NCBI GenBank assembly: GCA_025454255.1
Contig: JALOOU010000013.1
Span: forward strand, 1 to 52,682
Reading direction: 5' to 3'
DNA length: 52,682 bases
Origin: Desulfobacterales bacterium
Lineage (GTDB): Bacteria; Desulfobacterota; Desulfobacteria; Desulfobacterales; SpSt-501
Part shown: positions 26,402 through 34,216 of the stretch, piece after piece
Layout: the number at the start of each line of letters is the position of its first letter
How positions within the stretch are numbered: the stretch's first letter is position 1
Position numbers and translations under genes: made by a program
Notes under the pieces: model-generated
The model's input: the letters and a program-made list of their open reading frames with translations, nothing else
Told to the model about the DNA's origin: nothing
Database searches by the model: none

Positions 26402-27352
26402 GTGGCGGTGGAGCCGGTGCATCAGCAGTCGTTCAGCGGGTTTTCCAGGCTGAAGCTATTCTTGGCCTTGTCCAGGACCCCCCACGGCCTGTTGGACATG
26501 TGCACCCCTGTTTTTGCCGCCCTGCTGTGGCTGGGGGGATTTCCGACGCTGCAGGTGGCGATCATCGGATTGATCACCACCTTTGCGGGCTACACCGCGG
26601 TCTACGCCCTGAACGACGTGGTGGACTACCGGGTCGACCAGGAAAAAGCGGCAACCGGGGCGCTGGCGGCCGCCGGCGGCGACATCGACGGGCTGATCGT
26701 CCGGCACCCCATGGCCCAGGGTCTTCTCAGCTTTGGAGAGGGGTTGGCCTGGGCCCTTTTCTGGTCGGCAGCGGCGCTGGTCGGCGCCTTCGTGCTCAAC
26801 CCGGTGTGCGCCGCCATCTTTTTGGGTGGGTGCGCCTTCGAGGCCGTCTACTGCTGGCTGTGGCGCGTCAGCCCCTTCCGGACCCTGGTGAGCGGCGCCG
26901 TCAAGACCTCCGGGTCGATGGCCGCCGTGTTTGCCGTCGATCCGAGCCCCTCGCCCGGGTTCGTGGCGGCCCTGTTTTTTGCGCTTTTCTTCTGGGAGGC
27001 CGGCGGACAAAACATCCCCAACGATCTGACCGACCTCGACGAGGATCGGCGCCTGCGCGCCCGGACGATCCCGGTTCATTACGGGGTTGAGCGGGCCGTC
27101 TGCCTGGCCGTTGCGGCGCTGGCCCTGGCGTTGGTGCTCATCGTGGTCGTGTTCCAGTTGAGCCGCCTGGCACATGCCAGCCTCCTGGCGATGCCGGCCG
27201 TAGCGGCCGGGGTTTGGCTGCTCGCGTGGCCCGGAATGAGGCTGGCCGAAAAAAAGGACCGGGCTGCGGCCATGGCGCTCTTCAACCGGGCCAGCTATTA
27301 TCCGCCGGTGCTGCTGGGGGTCGTGCTGCTGGGGCTGGTGACGGGACTATAA
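26402..27352 (+). CDS. UbiA-family prenyltransferase
   Basis: A 316-aa intramembrane aromatic prenyltransferase with about eight or nine hydrophobic segments. The first Mg-diphosphate motif is YALNDVVDYRVDQ (NDxxD, about residues 70-80) and the second is NIPNDLTDLDEDRR (about residues 205-217). The family attaches prenyl chains to aromatic rings in quinone, heme O or lipid synthesis. The substrate cannot be fixed; a quinone role is consistent with ubiE at 38821-39630, but the two are 11 kb apart. The start is GTG at 26402, with another GTG two codons later. It lies 15 bp before the cytochrome b5/DUF2231 gene, so the pair is probably cotranscribed. Confidence 0.85.
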   Translation: MAVEPVHQQSFSGFSRLKLFLALSRTPHGLLDMCTPVFAALLWLGGFPTLQVAIIGLITTFAGYTAVYALNDVVDYRVDQEKAATGALAAAGGDIDGLIVRHPMAQGLLSFGEGLAWALFWSAAALVGAFVLNPVCAAIFLGGCAFEAVYCWLWRVSPFRTLVSGAVKTSGSMAAVFAVDPSPSPGFVAALFFALFFWEAGGQNIPNDLTDLDEDRRLRARTIPVHYGVERAVCLAVAALALALVLIVVVFQLSRLAHASLLAMPAVAAGVWLLAWPGMRLAEKKDRAAAMALFNRASYYPPVLLGVVLLGLVTGL

Positions 27353-27367
27353 TGTGAAGGAGCCGAC

Positions 27368-28084
27368 ATGAAGGAGTTCACCGCTGAGGAGCTGGCGCAG
27401 TTCAACGGCGAAAACGGAAAGCCGGTCTACATCGCCCACGACGGCAAAGTCTACGACGTCACGGCCAGCAAAATGTGGAAGACCGGCTCGCACATGAAGC
27501 GCCACCCCTCCGGCCGGGATCTCACCACGGACATCCTGGGCGCACCCCACACTCCGGAGGTGCTCCAGCGCTTCCCGCAGGTGGGGACCCTCGCCGTGGA
27601 AAAAGAGGTCGAAGACCCGCGTGTGCCCGCGGCGCTGGCCACCCTGCTCCACACCTTCCCATTCCTGAGGCGCCACCCCCACCCGATGACCGTGCACTTT
27701 CCGATCGTTTTCATGTTCTCCACCACGGTGTTCAGTATGCTCTACCTCGTCACCGGGGAGAAGTCCTTCGACACCACGGCCTTTCACTGCCTGGGGGCGG
27801 GGGTTTTCTTCAACTTGGTCGGGATCGGCACCGGCCTTTACACCTGGTGGTTGAACTACATGGCCAAACCGCTCAAGCCGGTCATGATCAAGATCCCGCT
27901 CACCCTGGCGATGTTCGCCGTCTCGATCGCTCTTTTCATCTGGCGTATGGAAGTCCCGAACATCCTGGATGCATTGAGCGGGAGCGGGCTGCTCTATATT
28001 TTTCTGGTGCTCTCGCTATCGGCGATGGTCACCGTCATCGGCTGGAACGGCGCATCGATGACTTTTCCGGTCGAAAAAGAGTAG
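27368..28084 (+). CDS. Cytochrome b5-like heme domain fused to DUF2231-type membrane domain
   Basis: A 238-aa protein. Residues 1-80 resemble a cytochrome b5 domain: FTAEELAQFNGENGKPVYIA, then GKVYDVTASKMW, with likely heme-ligand histidines in MKRHPSGRDLT and GAPHTPEVL. Residues about 95-235 are a membrane domain with four hydrophobic segments that opens with LRRHPHPMTVHFPIVFM, the histidine-rich signature of DUF2231. Its soluble heme domain is on the N-terminal side of the first segment. Electron transfer to or from a membrane partner is inferred; the partner is unknown. The ribosome-binding sequence GAAGGAG lies just ahead of the ATG. A UbiA-type gene is directly upstream. Confidence 0.8.
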   Translation: MKEFTAEELAQFNGENGKPVYIAHDGKVYDVTASKMWKTGSHMKRHPSGRDLTTDILGAPHTPEVLQRFPQVGTLAVEKEVEDPRVPAALATLLHTFPFLRRHPHPMTVHFPIVFMFSTTVFSMLYLVTGEKSFDTTAFHCLGAGVFFNLVGIGTGLYTWWLNYMAKPLKPVMIKIPLTLAMFAVSIALFIWRMEVPNILDALSGSGLLYIFLVLSLSAMVTVIGWNGASMTFPVEKE

Positions 28085-28137
28085 CCGCCGCGGAGTGCCC
28101 GGAAGCCGGAGCGACCGGTATAGAGCGTGTGAATCAA

Positions 28138-28731
28138 ATGACCAAGAAGGAAGCCATCCTGCACGTCGCCACCAAGCTTTTTTCGGAAAAAGGCTACCGC
28201 AACACAACCATTGCCGAATTGGCGGAGCACACCGGAGTGGCGGAAGGGACCATTTTTTATCATTTCAAAACCAAAGAGGGGCTGTTCCTTGCCATTCTGG
28301 AAAACATCCGCCAGACGCTGATCGGGGAGTTCAATAGTTTTTTCAGGGAAAAAACGTTTGATTCGGGCATCGAGATGCTGGAGGGCAGCATCTTTTTTTA
28401 CCTTTACCTGGTCGGGACCAAAGAGGAGCTCTTCCTGATCCTGCACCGTTATGACGCCTACGAACTGGCCCAGGTGACGCCCGTCTTCCGCAAGAATTTT
28501 TCGGCGATTTACAACTTCATTTTAGACACCTTCGAAAGGGCCATCCAGCGGGGCCAGCGGGACGGGTCGATCGAAGATCTCCCGGCCGGAAAAACCGCTT
28601 TCATCGTCTTTGCGCTGGTGGACGGTATTGCCAGGCTGAAGACCTTCAACCTGTACGATTCGAGCGCGCTTTTCGAGCAGTTGATCCTGAGTTGCCGCCG
28701 CATGCTGCAGAAGGCACCCGCCCGGAAGTAA
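28138..28731 (+). CDS. TetR-family transcriptional regulator
   Basis: A 197-aa repressor-type protein. The N-terminal helix-turn-helix is typical: KEAILHVATKLFSEKGY, then TTIAELAEHTGVAEGTIFYHF and TKEGLF (residues 2-52). The C-terminal ligand-binding helical domain is variable. The ATG at 28138 was chosen; a GTG three codons upstream (28129) is equally possible. It follows the b5/DUF2231 gene by 53 bp and is followed by a terminator-like hairpin. A TetR-style palindrome sits 230 bp downstream in the promoter of the receiver/TSUP operon, so it is the obvious candidate regulator of that operon. The inducer is unknown. Confidence 0.87.
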   Translation: MTKKEAILHVATKLFSEKGYRNTTIAELAEHTGVAEGTIFYHFKTKEGLFLAILENIRQTLIGEFNSFFREKTFDSGIEMLEGSIFFYLYLVGTKEELFLILHRYDAYELAQVTPVFRKNFSAIYNFILDTFERAIQRGQRDGSIEDLPAGKTAFIVFALVDGIARLKTFNLYDSSALFEQLILSCRRMLQKAPARK

Positions 28732-28893
28732 CCCCCAGCTGAGTCCGCGGAAAGTTTCACCGAAAAATTGACGACTTCGTAATAACCCCACCATCCGCGT
28801 TGCGCTCCATCCCGTGGTCGCCGCGGTCCCGCCCTGGCGGGATGCGCCTCGCGGCGCGGGATTTGCCCCCTCTGATCCTGGACTGTCAAGACC

Positions 28894-28916
28894 CCCCTCT
28901 GTGTCAGGGGCTTTTT
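28894..28916 (+). terminator. Probable rho-independent terminator of TetR gene
   Basis: CCCCT (28894-28898), a 7-base loop, AGGGG (28906-28910), then C and five T (28912-28916). The stem is short but fully G-C apart from one pair and is followed by a T run. It separates the tetR transcript from the downstream promoter. Confidence 0.5.
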
Positions 28917-28936
28917 ACCGGCCCATCAAAATTTAC

Positions 28937-28965
28937 TTGACACGATTAAAACGCTAAAGTATTAT
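28937..28965 (+). promoter_or_regulatory. Sigma-70-type promoter of the receiver/TSUP operon
   Basis: TTGACA (28937-28942) is a perfect -35 box; after 17 bases TATTAT (28960-28965) matches five of six -10 bases. The flanking sequence is locally AT-rich. It is the only good promoter before the nine-gene block and gives a leader of about 140 bases before the receiver at 29110. Confidence 0.75.
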
Positions 28966-28983
28966 ACTGAGTACTCACTCAGT
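28966..28983. promoter_or_regulatory. TetR-type palindromic operator
   Basis: ACTGAGT and ACTCAGT are perfect 7-bp inverted arms around a 4-base centre (ACTC); within them GAGTACTC is itself a perfect 8-bp palindrome. It begins one base after the -10 box, so a bound protein would cover the transcription start. Size and symmetry fit a TetR-family dimer, and a TetR gene lies just upstream. Binding is inferred. Confidence 0.6.
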
Positions 28984-29109
28984 TTTTTTGGCGTATAGCG
29001 TTGCCCGTCGCCAGGGCCGGCGGTTCGTCGGCAGGCAAGTTAAAAAGGAATGGCGCCCTGTTTTTGCTTGCAGCTTTCAGGTTTCCCGCCAAAAGGGGAA
29101 GGTGCAGCG

Positions 29110-29517
29110 ATGACGCATGAACTCAACATTTTGCTGGTGGACGACGAAGCCGAGTTCATTCAACGCCTCGCCGAAAGACTCTCGCTCAGGGGTTTCAAAA
29201 CCCAGGTGGCATATGAGGGCCCTGGGGCCATCGAATTGGTCAGGAGGGGAGCGTTTCATGCAGTGGTGCTGGACGTCATGATGCCGGGGATGGATGGTCT
29301 GCAGACCCTAAACGCAGTCAAAAAAATCGATTCTGATGTCGAGGTCATTCTGCTGACGGGGCACACGAGTTTGGAGGCTGCATTGGAAGGCATCCAGGCC
29401 GGGGCTTTCGATTACCTGGTAAAGCCGGTGGATGTCGACGAATTGGCCTTCAGACTGCAGGACGCATGTGAAAAACGAAGGCTGCAGATCAAGCAGGCCA
29501 CGAATTCCGACCGCTAG
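29110..29517 (+). CDS. Stand-alone receiver (response regulator) protein 1
   Basis: A 135-aa CheY-like receiver without an output domain. Visible residues are the acidic pair Asp11-Asp12 (ILLVDDEAEF), phosphoacceptor Asp55 (VVLDVMMPGMDG), Thr83 (ILLTGHT) and Lys105 (LVKPVD), all canonical for phosphorylation. The ATG at 29110 was chosen; an in-frame start at 29050 would add a cysteine-rich stretch and has no better site. It is the first gene after the TetR-controlled promoter and lies 46 bp before the TSUP permease. With no DNA-binding domain, it probably acts by protein contact, either as a phosphorelay intermediate or on the permease complex. Confidence 0.88.
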   Translation: MTHELNILLVDDEAEFIQRLAERLSLRGFKTQVAYEGPGAIELVRRGAFHAVVLDVMMPGMDGLQTLNAVKKIDSDVEVILLTGHTSLEAALEGIQAGAFDYLVKPVDVDELAFRLQDACEKRRLQIKQATNSDR

Positions 29518-29563
29518 GATTTTGGCAGGCACCCATACCACCAACCACAAAAGGAGACGGAAA

Positions 29564-30871
29564 ATGGGGTTCATCAAACAACTGGGCCGATTCATGATGC
29601 ATGGCGCCGAGGCCCACGCCAAGTGGGAGATCGCGGTTTCCCTGGAAATTCTGCACAGCAGAAAGCGCCTGTTGATCCTGATGCTGCTGTTGATCCCCCT
29701 GCTTTTGGGCGGGATCGCCTTTGCGGATCCGATCAAGGAGGCGCTGCCCGATGTCCTTGGGGGCAAAAAAGCCTACAGCCCGTCGTTTTATTCCATGGGC
29801 ATCTTCATCGTCTCCATCCTCATCGGAATGGGTGCCGGGCTGATCACCGGCTGCATCGGCGCCGGGGGGGGGTTCGTCATCGCCCCCGCGCTGATGAGCG
29901 CGGGCATCAAAGGCATCCTGGCGGTGGGGACGGACTTGTTCCACATTTTCGCCAAGGCGATCATGGGCAGCGTGATCCACCGCAAGCTGGGGAACGTCTC
30001 GGTGCCGCTGGCGCTCGTTTTTCTCATCGGCGCGATCATCGGCGCCACCGCCGGGGGCATGATCAACCGTTTTTTCTACGAGATAAACCCCGTCTTGAGC
30101 GACGCCTTCATCACCGTCATCTATTCCCTGATGCTTGGGTTCCTGGGGTCCTACGCCATGCTGGACTACCTGAAGGCCCGTAAACGGATGAAGCAGCAGG
30201 ACGCCTCGGTTCCGGACACGGGGGCCCACGGCCAGCGGGACGAAGGCGCCGAGATGGGCAGCCTGCCCCGTTCCATCCAGGCGGTCAAAATCCCGCCGAT
30301 GGTGCGTTTCGATCACGATTTCACGCCCGGCGGGCGGGCGATCTCCTGGGTGTTCCTGGTGGCCAGCGGCGCCCTGGTGGGGCTGGCGGCCGGCATCATG
30401 GGCGTCGGCGGCGGTTTTCTTACCTTCCCCATCTTTGTTTACGTCCTAGGCGTTTCGTCGATGACCACGGTGGGAACCGATATCTTCCAGATCATCTTCA
30501 CCGCCGGCTATGCCGCCATCACCCAGTATGCCATTTATGGTTTTATCTTCTACACCCTGGCCATGGGGATGCTGATCGGATCGCTGGTCGGGATTCAAAT
30601 CGGTGCCATCGTCACCAAAGTCGTAAAGGGCATCACCATTCGCGGCTTCTACGCCATGTCGGTTCTGGCGGGGTTCGTGAACCGGATTTTCGCCCTGCCG
30701 GCCAAGCTCGCCGAAATGGAACTCATCCCGCTTTCCAAACCCGTCGCTCATGCCTTGGAGGTGATCGGCATCTGGGCGTTTTTCGTGATCATCGGCGGAT
30801 TCGGGGTGTGGGTGGTGGGTACTTTTTTTGCAAACTTAGGCGTGCTTAGAGAAAAGGAGAAAGGCCAATGA
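29564..30871 (+). CDS. TSUP-family (TauE/SafE) anion permease
   Basis: A 435-aa inner-membrane protein of the sulfite exporter TauE/SafE (TSUP) family, larger than the usual 250-300 aa. A cytoplasmic N-terminal tail (about 40 residues) precedes the first TM. The family repeat appears twice: GLITGCIGAGGGFVIAP followed by AVGTDLF (near residue 90), and GLAAGIMGVGGGFLTFP followed by TVGTDIF (near residue 272). A hydrophilic loop (about residues 210-255) separates the halves. TSUP proteins carry sulfite, sulfonates, sulfoacetate or sulfate, so an anionic, probably sulfur-containing substrate is inferred; direction is unknown. The start at 29564 has AAGGAGACGG ahead. It overlaps the next gene by 4 bp. 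Confidence 0.87.
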   Translation: MGFIKQLGRFMMHGAEAHAKWEIAVSLEILHSRKRLLILMLLLIPLLLGGIAFADPIKEALPDVLGGKKAYSPSFYSMGIFIVSILIGMGAGLITGCIGAGGGFVIAPALMSAGIKGILAVGTDLFHIFAKAIMGSVIHRKLGNVSVPLALVFLIGAIIGATAGGMINRFFYEINPVLSDAFITVIYSLMLGFLGSYAMLDYLKARKRMKQQDASVPDTGAHGQRDEGAEMGSLPRSIQAVKIPPMVRFDHDFTPGGRAISWVFLVASGALVGLAAGIMGVGGGFLTFPIFVYVLGVSSMTTVGTDIFQIIFTAGYAAITQYAIYGFIFYTLAMGMLIGSLVGIQIGAIVTKVVKGITIRGFYAMSVLAGFVNRIFALPAKLAEMELIPLSKPVAHALEVIGIWAFFVIIGGFGVWVVGTFFANLGVLREKEKGQ

Positions 30872-31554
30872 GCTCTCAAAAACAGAGCATGTTCAAAGGG
30901 ATAGCGCTGCTGGGCAGCTTCGCGGCAGTCCTGGTTCTGCTGTTTGTCCCCTTTTTTAACGGCTACAATGCACTCGAATTTATGGACAACCTCTATAACT
31001 CCATCTCGAAGGGTTCAGCCAACTACCTGCCGAGTGTGACAGCCGACGTCCAGCGCTTTAAATCAAACCCCATCGATGTCACCCTTGCTTTGGCCGATGA
31101 AAAACAGGCCGCCCAGGCCGTGCAATTGATAACACGCGCGGGCGGCCGCGCCCGGGCCGATGGAAAACAGCTTAAAATAGAGGGCGATCTGGTCGCAATT
31201 TTAGCGAATGCGGTTGCCGACGCCGAGAAGATGTATGCCAACCAGGGCGAGGCGGTTCGGAGCAAGTACGGCTTCGATGAGCGTCTGGCGATGTTCAACT
31301 GGTGGAGCACGCTAAAGGCCATGGATTTCGAACTCAACAAGCAAAAGCAGTTCAAGGAGGCAAAACTCGTGGCGCTGGTGCAGAACCGGGCGATCGAGAC
31401 GGCCTACAACTACTATGGAATCCAAGCCCAGAGCATTCGGGAGCGATACGCCATCGTCATTGCATCGCTGGTATTTTACGTGGTCTACACCTTGTGGTAC
31501 GGTTTTGGCGTTATGTACCTGTTCGAGGGGTTCGGCCTCAAACTGGGGCACTAG
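30868..31554 (+). CDS. Two-TM membrane protein coupled to the TSUP permease
   Basis: A 228-aa protein with a hydrophobic helix at residues about 10-30, a loop of about 160 residues predicted outside the cytoplasm, and a second helix at about 193-217 followed by a short glycine-rich tail. The loop is mostly helical and charged. I recognise no family. Its start overlaps the TSUP stop (ATGA), so translation is coupled and the product is probably an accessory or periplasmic subunit of the permease. The two-helix topology with a large loop also resembles simple ligand-sensing modules, but no cytoplasmic signalling domain is attached. Confidence 0.75.
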   Translation: MSSQKQSMFKGIALLGSFAAVLVLLFVPFFNGYNALEFMDNLYNSISKGSANYLPSVTADVQRFKSNPIDVTLALADEKQAAQAVQLITRAGGRARADGKQLKIEGDLVAILANAVADAEKMYANQGEAVRSKYGFDERLAMFNWWSTLKAMDFELNKQKQFKEAKLVALVQNRAIETAYNYYGIQAQSIRERYAIVIASLVFYVVYTLWYGFGVMYLFEGFGLKLGH

Positions 31555-31591
31555 GAAAGCAAACCAGCGACCGTTCCGAATCTGATGCGAA

Positions 31592-34216
31592 ATGCTGCGT
31601 CTTCTCCGCAACATGCTGGCGGGGTTCAGGGCCCGGAGTGAGCCTCCCCGGGCCCTGGAGACCGACGAGGCACTGCAGACGGGGTTCAAGCTCCGCTACC
31701 TGCTGTTCAAGCGGATTCTCAATGCCAACGACAAGGTCCTCAACATGATGGCGGAGATGGAAACAGCCCTGCAGGGCAGCCGGCCCTTCGGGATGAGTTT
31801 TACGCGCTCCCGCTGCGCCCTGATCTCCGCCAATGTGTTTCAAATCATCCAGCACCTGAATTCCCTCGCACCGGGCGGAAACTACAAAGGGCTGTACGCG
31901 CGCTTCGACGATATACAGCAACAGCTGGGGCGGATGCTGGACACCCGGCCGAAGACCTCCGAGGGGCAGCTCGTTTTGCGCCTCGACCAGATCGATAAAA
32001 CCCAAGTGGATGCCGCCGGCGGGAAAATGGCGACCCTGGGGGAGATCTCGCGAAAACTCCGGCTGTCCACCCCGCCCGGTTTCGTGATCACAGCGGCGGC
32101 CTACCGGCTCTTCATGGCCCACAACCGGCTCCAGGAGGAGATCGAACGGCGCCTGCAGGCTTACGATACCGGTGACCCGGACCAGGCGCAGCAGCTGCGC
32201 TCCGGCATTCAGCAACTGGTGATTCGGTCCCCTCTGCCCGATGCCCTCGCGGTGGAACTCGGCCGGGCGGTCGAGATGTTGCAAGCCTCGAACGGCAATC
32301 GATTGCACTTGGCGGTGCGCAGCAGCGCCGTCAACGAGGACACGCGGGAGGCTTCGTTTGCCGGTCAATACCGGTCGCTGTTGAACGTGAGCCCTAAACA
32401 CCTGCAGCAGGCCTACAAGGAGGTCGTGGCCTCCAAATACACGGAGACCGCCATGTCCTACCGCTTTCACCGCGGGCTGCGCGACGAGGACGTGGTCATG
32501 TGCGTCGGGTGCCTCAAAATGGTGGACGCAGTTTGCGGCGGGGTCGTCTACACCCGCAATCCGCTCAACCCCGCGGAAGATACGCTGCTCATCCACTCCG
32601 TGTGGGGGCTGCCCAGACTCGTCGTGGACGGCCGCTCCGGCGCGGATCGCTTTGTGGTGTCACGCAAAGAGCCGCTCGTCATCCTGTCCCGAGAGATCGT
32701 TCAGAAACCCCTGAAGTATCGCTGCCTCGAAGAGGAAGGCATTTGCCGGTATGCCGTGGAGGATCGGGAGAGCCTCCAGGCCTCTTTGAGCGATGCCCAG
32801 GCGCTGGATCTCGGGCGGTTGGCGCTGGAGCTCGAAACCTATTCTGGAGAACCCCAGGACATCGAGTGGGCCATCGACGGCGAAGGCCGCGTCCAGATCC
32901 TGCAGTGCCGATGCCTGCAGATGTTCCCTCAGCCGGGCCGCGACCCCGAGGCGGCGGAGGCAGGGGCATCGGATCATCCCGTGCTCCTGCAGGGAGGGGT
33001 TGCGGCCAGCCCCGGAGCCGCCGCCGGGGCGGTCCATCTCCTGAAAAAGGAGGTGGACAAGCTCCGTTTCAAAGCCGGCGGCGTCATGGTCATCCGCCAG
33101 GCCCTGCCGGGGTACGCCCCCCTGTTGGATCGGGCCGCGGCGGTGATCGCCGAACACGGCAGCCTGAGCAGCCACTTGGCCAATGTGGCCCGGGAGTATG
33201 GGGTGCCGGCCCTTTTCGGCGTCAGCGGCGCCCTCGCGAAGTTGACGCCGGGCCAGGTGGTCACCGTCGATGCCATGGGCCGCCGGGTGTATGAGGGCGC
33301 CGTCGCGCACCTTTTCCGATCGGTCCGCCCGCCTATCCGCTTGATGGCGGGAACGCCCGTTCACGAAACGCTCAAAAGCGTGTCGGCCCATATCCTGCCC
33401 CTGAACCTGCGGGATCCGGACGCGGTTGACTTCAGGCCGGGGTCCTGCCGAACCTTCCATGACATCATCCGCTTCTGCCACGAGAGCGCGGTGCGGGAGA
33501 TGTTTCAGTTCGGCCGGGAGAATGAGTTCCCCCAGCGCGCCAGCAAGCAGCTGCTGGTCGACGTGCCCTTGAAATGGTGGGTGCTGAACCTCGATGATGG
33601 GTTTCGGGAGGAGGTCGAAGGCCGCCACGTCAAACTGGACAACATCGTTTCCATCCCCATGCAGGCCCTGTGGGACGGGATTACGATGGCCCCTTGGCAG
33701 GGCCCGCCCCCGATCGACGGCAAAGGCTTTTTGTCCGTCATGTTCGAGGCCACCCGCAACACGGCCCTTTTGCCGGGGATGCAGTCGCGCTACACGGAGC
33801 GCAATTATTTCATGATCGCTAAAAACTACTGCAGCCTGACCACGCGGTTCGGCTTCCATTTTGCCTCCGTTGAAAGCTGCGTCAGCGAGCGGGTGCCGGA
33901 AAACTACATTCTTTTTCGCTTCAAGGGCGGGGCCGCCGACGATCTGCGCCGGCATCGCAGGGTGGCCTTGATCGGCGACGTGCTGGGAGAGCACGACTTC
34001 GACGTCTCGGTCGCCGATGACGTCCTGCGGGCCCGTTTCGAAGACTACCCCATGGAGGTGATGCAGCACCGGCTCAAGATTCTGGGCTACCTGATCATGC
34101 ACACCCGGCAGCTGGACATGGTCATGGCCAACGACGCCATGGTGAACCACTATCGCAACAAGTTGAAGACGGCGATCGCCGGCCTATCGCGGCGGGAATG
34201 CCAGGAGCGGCCATGA
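31592..34216 (+). CDS. PEP-synthase-like phosphotransfer protein with unrecognised C-terminus
   Basis: An 874-aa protein. Residues 1-130 are helical and unrecognised. Residues about 135-460 resemble the ATP/pyruvate-binding domain of PPDK and PEP synthase: AAGGKMATLGEISRKL, then TPPGFVITAAAYRLF, then AVRSSAVNEDTREASFAGQY and IEWAIDGEGRVQILQCR. Residues about 480-580 form a swivelling phosphohistidine domain with His528 in GSLSSHLANVAREYGVPALFG. The TIM-barrel PEP-binding domain expected next is absent; residues about 590-874 do not match it by eye. So ATP-driven phosphorylation of His528 is plausible but the acceptor is unknown. The same overall layout occurs in rifampin phosphotransferase and other substrate-phosphorylating relatives. 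It is followed by an ATGA overlap. Confidence 0.78.
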   Translation: MLRLLRNMLAGFRARSEPPRALETDEALQTGFKLRYLLFKRILNANDKVLNMMAEMETALQGSRPFGMSFTRSRCALISANVFQIIQHLNSLAPGGNYKGLYARFDDIQQQLGRMLDTRPKTSEGQLVLRLDQIDKTQVDAAGGKMATLGEISRKLRLSTPPGFVITAAAYRLFMAHNRLQEEIERRLQAYDTGDPDQAQQLRSGIQQLVIRSPLPDALAVELGRAVEMLQASNGNRLHLAVRSSAVNEDTREASFAGQYRSLLNVSPKHLQQAYKEVVASKYTETAMSYRFHRGLRDEDVVMCVGCLKMVDAVCGGVVYTRNPLNPAEDTLLIHSVWGLPRLVVDGRSGADRFVVSRKEPLVILSREIVQKPLKYRCLEEEGICRYAVEDRESLQASLSDAQALDLGRLALELETYSGEPQDIEWAIDGEGRVQILQCRCLQMFPQPGRDPEAAEAGASDHPVLLQGGVAASPGAAAGAVHLLKKEVDKLRFKAGGVMVIRQALPGYAPLLDRAAAVIAEHGSLSSHLANVAREYGVPALFGVSGALAKLTPGQVVTVDAMGRRVYEGAVAHLFRSVRPPIRLMAGTPVHETLKSVSAHILPLNLRDPDAVDFRPGSCRTFHDIIRFCHESAVREMFQFGRENEFPQRASKQLLVDVPLKWWVLNLDDGFREEVEGRHVKLDNIVSIPMQALWDGITMAPWQGPPPIDGKGFLSVMFEATRNTALLPGMQSRYTERNYFMIAKNYCSLTTRFGFHFASVESCVSERVPENYILFRFKGGAADDLRRHRRVALIGDVLGEHDFDVSVADDVLRARFEDYPMEVMQHRLKILGYLIMHTRQLDMVMANDAMVNHYRNKLKTAIAGLSRRECQERP

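Larger units (their letters stand above)
28732..29109. other. 378-bp intergenic region between TetR gene and TSUP operon
   Basis: It contains a 7-bp GC-rich inverted repeat (TCCCGCC-CT-GGCGGGA, 28827-28842), a terminator-like hairpin, a sigma-70-type promoter and an overlapping palindromic operator (each listed separately). After the operator a leader of about 130 bp runs to the first receiver gene, with no recognisable riboswitch or small gene. Confidence 0.6.

Noticed and set aside
28827-28842. TCCCGCC-CT-GGCGGGA as a terminator
   Set aside because: The 2-base loop is too tight and no T-run follows; probably a simple GC-rich repeat.
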